From Bacteroidales bacterium (GTDB taxonomy: Bacteria; Bacteroidota; Bacteroidia; Bacteroidales; F082): 64,000 nt of DNA. The stretch spans positions 1 through 64,000 of the forward strand of contig JAFGYB010000025.1 in NCBI GenBank assembly GCA_016936355.1. Reading direction: 5' to 3'. A program made the position numbers and the translations under genes. The notes under the pieces are model-generated. The model was not told where the DNA came from, ran no database searches, and worked only from the letters and a program-made list of their open reading frames with translations. This document shows, one piece after another, positions 55,853 through 64,000 of this stretch (position 1 is its first letter; the number at the start of each line of letters is the position of its first letter).

Positions 55853-58621
55853 ATGAAAAAGTTTTTCGTTTTGTTTTTACTGCTCACCACACTTTCCGCA
55901 GCGGCTCAAACAGTTAACATCCCCATCAGTAACGACATTCAAACTAAAAACGGCAAGCAGTTTTACATTCATACGGTTCAAAAAGGTCAAACGGTCTACT
56001 CCATCGCCAAGGCCTATCATATTGCTATTCCTGACTTATACAACTACAATGCCTCAGCCAGAAACGGGATACAGATCGGTCAAAAACTTTGGATTCCCGT
56101 TGAAAATAATTCGGCTACTACGCCTCAAAACAAGCCTGTAACTACCAGCCATCAGGATTTCAAACTGAAGAGCTTTGATTTCTTTTATCACGTGGCTGCA
56201 CCGGGGGAAACCATTGCTCATGTTTCGTCCATATACCTGGTCCCCGAAAAATACATCTTACTGGCCAATCCCGGGCTCAAAGGCCCTTTAAAAGAAGGAG
56301 AATACATCAAAATTCCGGTGGAGGATGCTTATAAAATTCTGGATGCCCAGGCCAATCAGACCGAGCAAAATACCCAGGCAACTCCTGTAAAACATTATAA
56401 AGTTCCGGCTCCTCCCATGCCGCAAGAGAAGAAAACTACGTTCAAGTTGCCTGCAAGCTCCCAGTCGAAACCCAAACAAACCAGTTCTTCAGTCAACACC
56501 CAAAACCAGACTGAAGTTCCTTTCATTAAGAATTATCAGCACGTGGTTATTCCGGGCGAAACCATGCAAAGCATTGCCTCGAAATACGACATCACAGTGG
56601 CCCAGTTAAAATCGGTTAACCCCGGATTGGTCATGATCATGCAGGGACAGCGACTGCGGTTGCCCACCAATGCAAAAGTTCCCGGATACCAACCCACCAC
56701 ACAACAGTCAGCACCGGCAAAAAAACCGGTAATCAGTGACCAGTCACAGGAAGGAAAAGAAAAAAAACAAGTCAAAAAAACGGAAATTCAGGACGTTCAT
56801 ACCGGCAAATACATCAAACACACAGTAAAAAAGGGGGAAACGCTCTACAGTATTTCAAGAAGATACGGCATCAACCTTTCCGACCTCTTCCAGGCCAACA
56901 AAAACCTGACCACCAACATCAGTATCGGCCAAGTAATCCTGATTCCAAAAAAAAAAATGAATGAGCCTTATGTGCTCTATTCACCCTATACCAGAATCCG
57001 ACTGAAAAAAGTCGCCCGATTGTATAAAGTAGACCCGGAAGTACTGAAGAATAAAAATCCAAGGCTGGGAAACAAAGTCAATCCCGGCGAAGTCATCCGT
57101 ATTCCGGTAGAGACTTATGTAAAAGAGCTATCACCTGTCAGTCCCGGAAAAGAGGTAATCTCACAACCTCAGAATGAAGAAGAAAAAACGCCCGAAGTCA
57201 GTCCACTGGGATGTTCTCCCACTCCGCATCCGGATACTTTTAAGGTGGCTCTGATGGTTCCTTTATACCTCCACAGTGCCGACAGCCTTGATAAAGCCCA
57301 GTTTATGTTGCAGGATCAGAAAAACTTTGCCCCTTTCACATTTATCCGGTTTCTTCAGGGAGGATTACTAGCAGCCAAGCTGATGAAACAACAGGGAATG
57401 AATGTACAATTGTATGTATTTGATGTCGACCAGCAAACCGAAAAAGCAGAACAGTTGCTTGCAAACCCTGAACTGAAAGAGATGAACCTCATCATCGGCC
57501 CTTTCTACAGCCGGAGCTTTAATCTGATGGCAGCATTTGCGTCCCAAAATAACATACCCATTGTTAATCCTTTTACTTTCCGTGAAGCTGTACTGGACCA
57601 GGATCAGGGTGTGATGAAAATCCAACCCGGTCTCCAATACCAACTTCCTCTCATCAAAAAATATATTTCAGAAAACCAGAAATTCGACAAGATTTTTCTG
57701 ATTCATCAGGGTAACGAAGCGGATGATTCTGTGATGGAAGCCTTGGGAGACAGTTTAAAACAGGTTCTCCCACAGAATATTAAATTTTCCAATCTGAAAA
57801 TTGCAAACCTCGGAGTTGCAGTGACTCAAAGGGAAAAAGAACAGGAAAGGCAGGATTTCCTGAAACTGATGGAAGCCGATCCCAATCATGAGATTTATCC
57901 TGCCGATACCGTTTTACCCCCTGTAACGACAACTATTTCCGATACTTTGCGCCCTTTTATTCTTGAAAACAGAACGGTTTATCCTGATTCACTGAAATTC
58001 TATATCACCGACAGTACCCGCTTTTCCAACAACATCTTTAACGTCAGTTTTGCCACAGACAGTCTGCATCCATTTACCGACAATGCTTCGGTGCTGAGAA
58101 AGAATCTTGTCATTTTATACGGCACCAACAAAGCGTTCGTCATGGACGTGATGAACCGCCTGAATGTGATCCGCGACACGTTTAACATCCGGCTGATAGG
58201 TCTTCCCCAGTGGGAAGATTTCACTGAAATGGATTACAACCAGATGAATAACCTCGACTTGGTATATCCTGCCAGTTACGCCGTTAACTATCAATCGAAC
58301 GAGACGAAAGATCTGGACAGTTTGTTTGTACATCAATTTGGTTCGATGCCTGAAAAGTACGGCAACATGGGTTTCGACATTACCTACTATTTTCTGAATG
58401 CACTTTATTACATGGGGAATCAGATGTCCCCCTGTGTTCCATTCTATCCGTATAAAGGGATTAGTACTCAATTTAAATTCAAACAAGCCGGAAACAAGGA
58501 TAATTACGAGAATACTTTTTGGAATTTACTCCAGATCAAAGACATGAAACTGCATAACATTACGGATCAGCATTTCGAAAAAAGACCTTCTCCCCTGTTA
58601 CCGGATGGACAACAACAATAG
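55853..58621 (+). CDS. LysM-repeat protein with C-terminal PBP1-like domain
   Basis: The 922-residue product has a signal peptide (cleavage near AAAQ), then four clear LysM domains at about 38-82, 111-155, 229-271 and 321-365 and a degenerate fifth at about 373-418. They are separated by Gln/Thr/Lys-rich linkers. The rest (about 463-900) looks like a type I periplasmic-binding-protein fold (FKVALMVPLYLHSA, NLIIGPFYSRSF, IPIVNPFTF). LysM domains bind peptidoglycan; PBP1-like folds bind small ligands or, in LpoA, activate cell-wall synthases. The combination suggests a wall-attached sensor or cell-wall enzyme regulator, but no function is shown. It has its own promoter. Confidence 0.85.
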   Translation: MKKFFVLFLLLTTLSAAAQTVNIPISNDIQTKNGKQFYIHTVQKGQTVYSIAKAYHIAIPDLYNYNASARNGIQIGQKLWIPVENNSATTPQNKPVTTSHQDFKLKSFDFFYHVAAPGETIAHVSSIYLVPEKYILLANPGLKGPLKEGEYIKIPVEDAYKILDAQANQTEQNTQATPVKHYKVPAPPMPQEKKTTFKLPASSQSKPKQTSSSVNTQNQTEVPFIKNYQHVVIPGETMQSIASKYDITVAQLKSVNPGLVMIMQGQRLRLPTNAKVPGYQPTTQQSAPAKKPVISDQSQEGKEKKQVKKTEIQDVHTGKYIKHTVKKGETLYSISRRYGINLSDLFQANKNLTTNISIGQVILIPKKKMNEPYVLYSPYTRIRLKKVARLYKVDPEVLKNKNPRLGNKVNPGEVIRIPVETYVKELSPVSPGKEVISQPQNEEEKTPEVSPLGCSPTPHPDTFKVALMVPLYLHSADSLDKAQFMLQDQKNFAPFTFIRFLQGGLLAAKLMKQQGMNVQLYVFDVDQQTEKAEQLLANPELKEMNLIIGPFYSRSFNLMAAFASQNNIPIVNPFTFREAVLDQDQGVMKIQPGLQYQLPLIKKYISENQKFDKIFLIHQGNEADDSVMEALGDSLKQVLPQNIKFSNLKIANLGVAVTQREKEQERQDFLKLMEADPNHEIYPADTVLPPVTTTISDTLRPFILENRTVYPDSLKFYITDSTRFSNNIFNVSFATDSLHPFTDNASVLRKNLVILYGTNKAFVMDVMNRLNVIRDTFNIRLIGLPQWEDFTEMDYNQMNNLDLVYPASYAVNYQSNETKDLDSLFVHQFGSMPEKYGNMGFDITYYFLNALYYMGNQMSPCVPFYPYKGISTQFKFKQAGNKDNYENTFWNLLQIKDMKLHNITDQHFEKRPSPLLPDGQQQ

Positions 58622-58674
58622 GTAATTCATTTTTCGTTCCCTTTTCCCTAAACCCATAGAGATCAATTTTTTTG

Positions 58675-58682
58675 TATATTTG
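58675..58682 (+). promoter_or_regulatory. -7 element upstream of the DUF5723 gene
   Basis: A perfect TATATTTG lies 64 nt before the chosen ATG. No matching -33 box is seen. Confidence 0.4.
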
Positions 58683-58746
58683 ATTTAATCATCTGTCCGA
58701 GAATTTGAAACTGATTCCTCATGTCGAATCTAAAATCTTATGCAAA

Positions 58747-60108
58747 ATGAAAACAAAAATTTACATCCGTTTTGCAAAAACCTTTCTGCTTTCTGTCTTT
58801 TTACTTGCAGCAGGGTTGACCCATGCACAGGATAGCTATATCTTGTACGGAATACGAACTATTCCGCAAAGTACCTATCTGAATCCTGCCACGAACCCCA
58901 ATGCCAATTTTTTTCTTGGTTTTCCGGGACTTTCACAAGTACAGGCAGGGATCATCAATTCGTTGGGATCCGTAAACGATATTGTACACAAAAAAGCAGG
59001 AACCGATTCTCTGTATCTGGATCTCAAAGGACTGATCAACAGCAGCAATACCCGGCATTTTATTGGGATCAATGTGGCTCAGGATTTGCTTTTCGCCGGT
59101 TTCAGGGCCAACAAGACTTTCATCTCATTTGGTTTGCGCCAACGGCTGATGGTGCGGCTCTTTATGGATAACGACCTGCTCAAACTACTCTCCTACGGTG
59201 ATGCTACCGGAACGGCACAATATGACCTGAGTCGTACATTTGCCAACGAGGACCATTTTCTCGACTATCACGTAGGTGTTTCCATTCCTGTGACAGAAAA
59301 AATCAGGGCGGGTGCCCGGGTGCATCTTTATCAGGGCATGTCTAACATTCACATGCTGAACAACAACCTGAAGCTTGCCACTACCAACACGGCCAATAAT
59401 TTTGAACTACAAGCCAGTACCAGCATTCTGATCAACACTTCCGGACTTCCCGACAGTACCGGATTTGGCCCCGACTACATGCTTAATTTTAAAAATTTTG
59501 GCGTGGGTATTGATTTGGGAGTGGAAGTTCAGGTGAACAAACAACTGAAAGTGAGTGCCAGCTTGCTGGATCTGGGAAGTATAAAATACACCGCTTTCGT
59601 GCAGAATTTTCAGAGCAATGCCAATAATGTGGTCGTGAACGGCAACACCTTTGATTTTACAAACGGTAACAACATTGGTGATGTCGTCGACTCATTGAAG
59701 CAGTATTTTAACTTTCAGCAAACAGCAAACAGCTATTCCGCTGCCCTTCCTACGCGACTATTAGTGGGTGCTGAATACTTAACCAAAGATCATCAAAACC
59801 ATTTTTCATTTCTGTTTTCGGGAAGGTTTTACCACAACTATATGGAATATGCGTCATCGCTGAGTTTCAGTCGAAACTTCTCAAAACACATCACTTTTAA
59901 AGCAAGTTATACGTACATAAAAGATTCGCCTTTCAATCTGGGAGCCGCGTTATCGTTCCAGTTCCGCCCTTTCCAGTTGTACTTGTATTCCGACAATATA
60001 TTTGGGGTGAAATGGGACCAATCACGTTATGTACAGGCAGGTTTTGGAATCAACTTTGTTTTTCCGCCCAAGGCTAAAAACACAACGCCCGACAATCCGG
60101 GATATTAG
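58747..60108 (+). CDS. DUF5723 family outer-membrane beta-barrel protein
   Basis: From the chosen ATG the product is 453 residues with a signal peptide (LLSVFLLAAGLTHAQ). The mature part opens with an NPATNPNANFFLGFPG segment typical of Bacteroidota barrel proteins of this family. It continues with alternating beta strands and ends with a predicted barrel strand and short polar tail. It probably resides in the outer membrane; the cargo or role is unknown. An upstream TTG start at 58705 adds 14 residues before the signal peptide and is rejected. Confidence 0.75.
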   Translation: MKTKIYIRFAKTFLLSVFLLAAGLTHAQDSYILYGIRTIPQSTYLNPATNPNANFFLGFPGLSQVQAGIINSLGSVNDIVHKKAGTDSLYLDLKGLINSSNTRHFIGINVAQDLLFAGFRANKTFISFGLRQRLMVRLFMDNDLLKLLSYGDATGTAQYDLSRTFANEDHFLDYHVGVSIPVTEKIRAGARVHLYQGMSNIHMLNNNLKLATTNTANNFELQASTSILINTSGLPDSTGFGPDYMLNFKNFGVGIDLGVEVQVNKQLKVSASLLDLGSIKYTAFVQNFQSNANNVVVNGNTFDFTNGNNIGDVVDSLKQYFNFQQTANSYSAALPTRLLVGAEYLTKDHQNHFSFLFSGRFYHNYMEYASSLSFSRNFSKHITFKASYTYIKDSPFNLGAALSFQFRPFQLYLYSDNIFGVKWDQSRYVQAGFGINFVFPPKAKNTTPDNPGY

Positions 60109-60741
60109 TTAAAAAGTGATTCGGTGAACTCCCAGGGAAAAATCCTGTTCCAGATGGTGCAGGATTTTTTCATAGTCCTCGGGACGGTTGACAAAATCCA
60201 GCTGATTGGTATCCATAATTATAATACGCATGTCGTTGCGTTGCCTGATGAACTCCAGATAACCTTCCTGAATTTTATCCAGATAATCATCTTGTATATC
60301 CTGTTCGTACGGACGGCCGCGCATCTTAATGTTCGACTGCAGCCGGGATGTATCCACGTATAAATACACCATCAGATCCGGCTTGGGAAGCTGCTGGAAA
60401 ATGATGTTAAAAAAATTGGTGTACAATTTATATTCGTCTTCAGGCAGGTTCTTTTTGGCAAAAATAAGCGACTTCACGATGAAATAATCGCTGATGGTAA
60501 AGGACTTGAACATGTCCAGCGTTCCCAGCTGATTTTTTAACTGATGATACCGGGCTGCCATGAAGGACATTTCCAGCGGAAAAGCATATTTATCGGGTTC
60601 CTTGTAAAACTTGGGGAGGAATGAATTTTCCTCAAACTGCTCCAGAATAAGCCGGGCGTTGAAATCAGCGGCGATTTTGTTGGCCAGCGAGGTTTTGCCG
60701 GCACCGATGTTTCCTTCTATGGCAATAAAATTATATTTCAT
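60109..60741 (-). CDS. Deoxynucleoside kinase
   Basis: The product (210 residues from the chosen ATG) has a P-loop IEGNIGAGKTS at residues 7-17 and the LEQFEENSFL and RGRPYEQDI motifs of the dNK family, which phosphorylate deoxyadenosine, deoxyguanosine or deoxycytidine for salvage. The specific nucleoside cannot be told. Its ATG overlaps the end of folK by 11 bp, so translation is coupled. A longer start at 60792 would overlap folK by 62 bp and is less likely. Confidence 0.9.
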   Translation of the reverse strand: MKYNFIAIEGNIGAGKTSLANKIAADFNARLILEQFEENSFLPKFYKEPDKYAFPLEMSFMAARYHQLKNQLGTLDMFKSFTISDYFIVKSLIFAKKNLPEDEYKLYTNFFNIIFQQLPKPDLMVYLYVDTSRLQSNIKMRGRPYEQDIQDDYLDKIQEGYLEFIRQRNDMRIIIMDTNQLDFVNRPEDYEKILHHLEQDFSLGVHRITF

Positions 60742-61249
60742 GCAATCGCCCGCTTTTAAATTTCCATACTTTTCCCTGATCCGTACACTCATTGAGCAGT
60801 TCCTGACTGGTCCGTTTTAGACCCGGATGCATAAAATCAGGAGCCACTTCTGCCAAAGGCATCAATGTAAATCGGCGGAACTGAATTTGCGGATGAGGAA
60901 TCTGCAAATTTTTTAACGTGATGATTGATTCATCAAAATACAAAATATCGATGTCAATTACCCGCGATTCGTATTCTGTACCTGACTTTTCTTTTCGCCC
61001 CAATTGTTTTTCAATTTGCTGGCATTTTTCCAACAGAGACACGGGCTCATGTTCTGTACTAATTTGTACCACCTGATTCACAAAAGCAAGTTCAGCATCA
61101 AACCCCCAGGGTTCAGATTCATAAACAGAAGACTGCATTTCAATTCGACCCAACTCCTTGTTTATCAAATTTTTTACCCCAGTCAAATACTCCACTCTTG
61201 GTTCAATATTACTGCCCAACAATAAAAAAATCCGGTGATGTTTTGCCAT
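60731..61249 (-). CDS. folK: HPPK, folate pathway pyrophosphokinase
   Basis: FolK transfers pyrophosphate to 6-hydroxymethyl-dihydropterin in folate synthesis. The 172-residue product shows LLLGSNIEPRVEYL at the start, the SSVYESEPWGF loop, the metal/ATP motif RVIDIDILYFDE and the IPHPQIQFRRFTLMPLAEVAP signature. A -7 element ends 4 nt before the ATG, so the transcript may have almost no leader. Confidence 0.95.
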   Translation of the reverse strand: MAKHHRIFLLLGSNIEPRVEYLTGVKNLINKELGRIEMQSSVYESEPWGFDAELAFVNQVVQISTEHEPVSLLEKCQQIEKQLGRKEKSGTEYESRVIDIDILYFDESIITLKNLQIPHPQIQFRRFTLMPLAEVAPDFMHPGLKRTSQELLNECTDQGKVWKFKSGRLHEI

Positions 61250-61253
61250 AGGA

Positions 61254-61261
61254 CAAAGTTA
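61254..61261 (-). promoter_or_regulatory. -7 element directly before folK
   Basis: On the minus strand a perfect TAACTTTG ends 4 nt before the folK ATG, as with guaA. No -33 TTG is found at the usual spacing. Confidence 0.45.
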
Positions 61262-61339
61262 GAAAAAAGGCTCAAGCAGAAAAGCAGAAACTGACAAATC
61301 GAAAAAAATAAAATGGAAAGTTTTCAGGTAAAATTCCGG

Positions 61340-62077
61340 CTACTTTTCCTGATACAATCTTTTGATCAAAGAAATAATTTTGGAACTATAGTTCCGGTCC
61401 GAAGCCCATCGTCCACTCAAATCGTCGATGTTTTTCACACTACCGCGTTGAACAAATTGAAATCGTTTGTCTACGATGGGATGGTTCATTTTCTGTGTCG
61501 ACGCATACGCTTTCAGGTGCTGGATGTGTGCCCGAATCCCCAAACGCATATTAGAAAACGAAAGCCCCTTGCTTCCCGTCCTTGCTACTCCCAATCCGCA
61601 AAAATTATACTGATCGGGATGCACATCGCCGCCAAACCGCATGAAACCTGTTTCCAAACACATCTGACTGAAAGCCACATCCGGGTTCACTCCTTCGTGT
61701 CGTGCTTCTTCCACATAGATACGGGCGATGGTGTTGGCTTTTTTCAAAGGAATAGATGGATTATTTTTTTCCAGAAAGTCGGCTAATTCCCAAACCGGCA
61801 TCAACCCTTTCCCCATAATGGAGGGCATGCGAAACCCTTTCTTATGATGAGTAAATGAAGGGAGCTCAACAAAATAATCGATGGGTTTAGCCAATGGAAA
61901 AAATTCAGGGTGAAGCATAACCAGATTCTCTGTAAATCTAGCGGGAGAAATGGAAGGTGTTAAACGGCTGCTTTCTTCTGAAAAAATTCCTTTGCCACTC
62001 AGTACAATAAAGACAAAAACCAAAAGTACCCGGATAAACATAGGAGGTACGAGTCTTGGCAAAGGATATTTTTTCAT
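61340..62077 (-). CDS. Glucosaminidase (GH73-type) domain protein
   Basis: From the ATG at 62077 the product is 245 residues. It has an N-terminal signal or anchor helix (FIRVLLVFVFIVL) and a C-terminal hydrolase domain of the FlgJ/GH73 type (about 110-245). The catalytic Glu is probably in the AFSQMCLETGFMRFGG segment, followed by NFCGLGV and the IRAHIQHLKAYA stretch. Such enzymes cut the glycan strands of peptidoglycan. An upstream in-frame start at 62104 adds nine residues. No promoter is obvious; it is separated from folK by 90 bp. Confidence 0.85.
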   Translation of the reverse strand: MKKYPLPRLVPPMFIRVLLVFVFIVLSGKGIFSEESSRLTPSISPARFTENLVMLHPEFFPLAKPIDYFVELPSFTHHKKGFRMPSIMGKGLMPVWELADFLEKNNPSIPLKKANTIARIYVEEARHEGVNPDVAFSQMCLETGFMRFGGDVHPDQYNFCGLGVARTGSKGLSFSNMRLGIRAHIQHLKAYASTQKMNHPIVDKRFQFVQRGSVKNIDDLSGRWASDRNYSSKIISLIKRLYQEK

Positions 62078-62261
62078 GCGATAAAGATGGGACAGAACCA
62101 CCAAAAAAAAACTCTTTTAACGCGCAAATTTTAAACACATATTTGTTAATATTGTAAAAGAAACCACAGGATTCCCTTTGATAGAGAAGAGCAAGGTTGA
62201 ATCGGCGATAAAATTCTGAAAACAGAAGAATAATAATTAACAATATAAATACATAAAGATT

Positions 62262-64000
62262 ATGAAACAGTTTTTTAAATTTATGTTCGCATCCTTTGCG
62301 GGCACAATCCTCACCCTCATCCTGCTGCTGATTATTTTTGCCGGCATGATGGCCTCGTTGGCTAATTTAGCCAGCAAGGAAGAGGTTGTCATCAAACCAC
62401 ACACCATTCTCTACATCAACTGGAAAACGCCGATCACTGACAGAGCCTCCCAGAATCCGTTTGATGGATTCGACTTTAATACCTTGAGGGCTCAGAAACC
62501 CGTCGGGTTAAATGAAATTTTGGCAAATCTGGACAAAGCCAAAAACGATCCGAATATTGACGGGATTTTCCTGGATATGGGCTCCATCCCTGCCGGATTA
62601 GCTACGACTGAGGAAATTAGAAACAAATTGGCCGAATTTAAAAAGTCGGGCAAGTTTATTGTCAGTTTTGCCAACAATTACGACCAAAAAGCCTATTACC
62701 TGGCCAGTTTATCCAATAAGATCTTTGTTAATCCCCAAGGCACCGTATTGCTGAAAGGCCTTTCAGCCCAGGTTATGTTCCTGAAAAACCTCATGGATAA
62801 GCTGGACATCAAAGCCCAGATAATCCGGGGTCCTGACAACAAATTCAAAAGCGCTGTGGAACCGCTGCTCTACGACAAAATGAGTGCAGCTAACCGGGAG
62901 CAAATGAAAGCATTGCTGGATTCATTCTGGGGCCAAATCCTTCAGTCTTTGTATGACAGCCGGGGTATTTCAGTTAAGGAACTGAACCAACTGGCCGACA
63001 ACCTGACCATCTCTAATGCCAAACAGGCATTCAAATATCATTTAGTTGATCAGATTGCGTATCGCGATCAGGTGCTGGATAGTTTGAAAAAATTGACCGA
63101 TGTGCCCATGGATGAAAAGTTGAATGTAGTTACTTTTAATAAATACACCCATGCAAAAGTCGGCACCAAACCGGTAAAAATCAGCCGGAATAAAATTGCT
63201 GTCATCTATGCTCTGGGGGATATTGTGGAAGGAAAAGGGGACGAAAATACCATTGGTTCCATCACTTTGGCCAAGGCAATCAGAGAAGCCCGCACCGACA
63301 ACAGGGTAAAGGCTATTGTTATGCGCGTCAATTCTCCCGGAGGAGATGCCCTGGCCTCGGATGTCATCCGTCGTGAAGTGGAACTGGCAGGAAAGGCCAA
63401 ACCGTTTATTGTATCCATGGGCGACCTGGCTGCTTCGGGCGGTTACTGGATCTCCACCAACGCCAATTATATTTTTGCTGATCCTACCACCATTACCGGA
63501 TCCATTGGTGTATTTGGTATTATTCCCAATTTCCAGAAATTCATGAGCAACAAACTGGGCATTACATTTGATAAAGTTATGACCAACAAGAATTCTGATT
63601 TTATCGACGTAATGTCTCCATTGAACGAACTGCAAAAACAGAGATTGAACGAAGGGATTACCAGTATTTACGATGATTTTACAGCACTGGTTGCCCGTAC
63701 CCGGCACCTCCGCCAAACCTATGTGGACAGTATTGCCAAAGGCAGGGTTTGGTCAGGATCTGAAGCCATCAAACTGGGATTGGTTGATAAACTGGGCGGA
63801 TTGCAGGATGCAATAGCGTATGCAGCCAAAAAAGCAGATCTGGGAAAAGATTATCGCATCGTCGACTACCCCATGAGAAAAGAATTTTTCCAGCAACTGG
63901 TGGACGAACTCAGCGGAAATGCCCAAACCCGTATTATCAACAGTGCCCTGGGTCCATGGAAAATCTACCTGAACGAAATAAAATCAGTACAAAAGATGAA
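62262..64000 (+). CDS. sppA: Signal peptide peptidase SppA, 67K type (partial, 3' end missing)
   Basis: SppA degrades cleaved signal peptides at the inner membrane. The visible 579 residues start MKQFFKFMFASFAG with one membrane helix (about 14-31), then two tandem ClpP-like halves. The general base lies in the KFKSAVEP segment (Lys196) of the first half, and the nucleophile in DLAASGGYW (Ser392) of the second, the arrangement of E. coli SppA. The frame is still open at base 64000, so the last few residues lie outside the window. It is divergent from the glucosaminidase gene. Confidence 0.93.
   Translation, partial: MKQFFKFMFASFAGTILTLILLLIIFAGMMASLANLASKEEVVIKPHTILYINWKTPITDRASQNPFDGFDFNTLRAQKPVGLNEILANLDKAKNDPNIDGIFLDMGSIPAGLATTEEIRNKLAEFKKSGKFIVSFANNYDQKAYYLASLSNKIFVNPQGTVLLKGLSAQVMFLKNLMDKLDIKAQIIRGPDNKFKSAVEPLLYDKMSAANREQMKALLDSFWGQILQSLYDSRGISVKELNQLADNLTISNAKQAFKYHLVDQIAYRDQVLDSLKKLTDVPMDEKLNVVTFNKYTHAKVGTKPVKISRNKIAVIYALGDIVEGKGDENTIGSITLAKAIREARTDNRVKAIVMRVNSPGGDALASDVIRREVELAGKAKPFIVSMGDLAASGGYWISTNANYIFADPTTITGSIGVFGIIPNFQKFMSNKLGITFDKVMTNKNSDFIDVMSPLNELQKQRLNEGITSIYDDFTALVARTRHLRQTYVDSIAKGRVWSGSEAIKLGLVDKLGGLQDAIAYAAKKADLGKDYRIVDYPMRKEFFQQLVDELSGNAQTRIINSALGPWKIYLNEIKSVQKM

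Noticed and set aside
1-64000. CRISPR arrays, tRNA or rRNA genes, insertion sequences, prophage
   Set aside because: No spaced direct repeats, cloverleaf sequences, transposase or phage genes were seen on reading both strands.

Overview
The window reads as a chromosome segment of an aerobic or facultatively aerobic member of the phylum Bacteroidota. Four things point there. The gene order runs rpsL-rpsG-fusA-rpsJ...secY-map-infA-rpmJ...rpoA with no tuf between fusA and rpsJ. SecD and SecF are fused. The promoters follow the Bacteroidota pattern, with a -7 TAnnTTTG and often a -33 TTG/TTTG about 17-22 nt upstream. Shine-Dalgarno sequences are mostly missing, and family content such as DUF4492 and DUF5723 is typical of the phylum. 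An order near Bacteroidales/Marinilabiliales is my inference only.

1-17.7 kb: one long minus-strand block joining the str, S10, spc and alpha ribosomal operons (rpsL to rpoA; rplQ would lie beyond base 1). It is led by two tandem Bacteroidota-type promoters and a long leader. The block includes two short genes that are easy to miss, rpmJ and rpmD.

17.7-31.1 kb: minus-strand envelope and metabolic genes. These are a large secreted Asp-box (BNR) propeller protein, an AsmA-like membrane protein, the fused translocase subunit secDF, an ABC-2 permease, and a two-gene operon of a 3-beta-HSD-like SDR and an SRD5A-type steroid 5-alpha-reductase. The divergent pepT closes the region. Terminators and promoters between these units are unusually clear.

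31.1-43.3 kb: a respiratory island. A complete cytochrome bo3-type quinol oxidase (cyoABCD, minus strand) faces away from a plus-strand series: poxB (pyruvate:quinone oxidoreductase), a membrane-anchored glutamate-synthase-like FMN/Fe-S protein, heme o synthase (cyoE), DUF4492, cydA, cydB and an unlisted 38-residue CydX-like microprotein. A strong terminator ends it. Together these genes would pass electrons from pyruvate and another unknown donor to quinone, and on to two different oxygen reductases.

43.3-64 kb: housekeeping and envelope genes. These are rsmE, a geranylgeranyl-reductase-family flavoprotein, a PlsC-like acyltransferase, a DECR-like 2,4-dienoyl-CoA reductase, a lipoprotein, secA, a TlpA-like thioredoxin protein, coaD, a Nudix hydrolase, guaA, a LysM-plus-PBP1 fusion protein, a DUF5723 outer-membrane protein, an overlapping folK/deoxynucleoside-kinase pair, a GH73-type glucosaminidase, and sppA running off the right edge. 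I saw no tRNA, rRNA, CRISPR array, insertion sequence or prophage.
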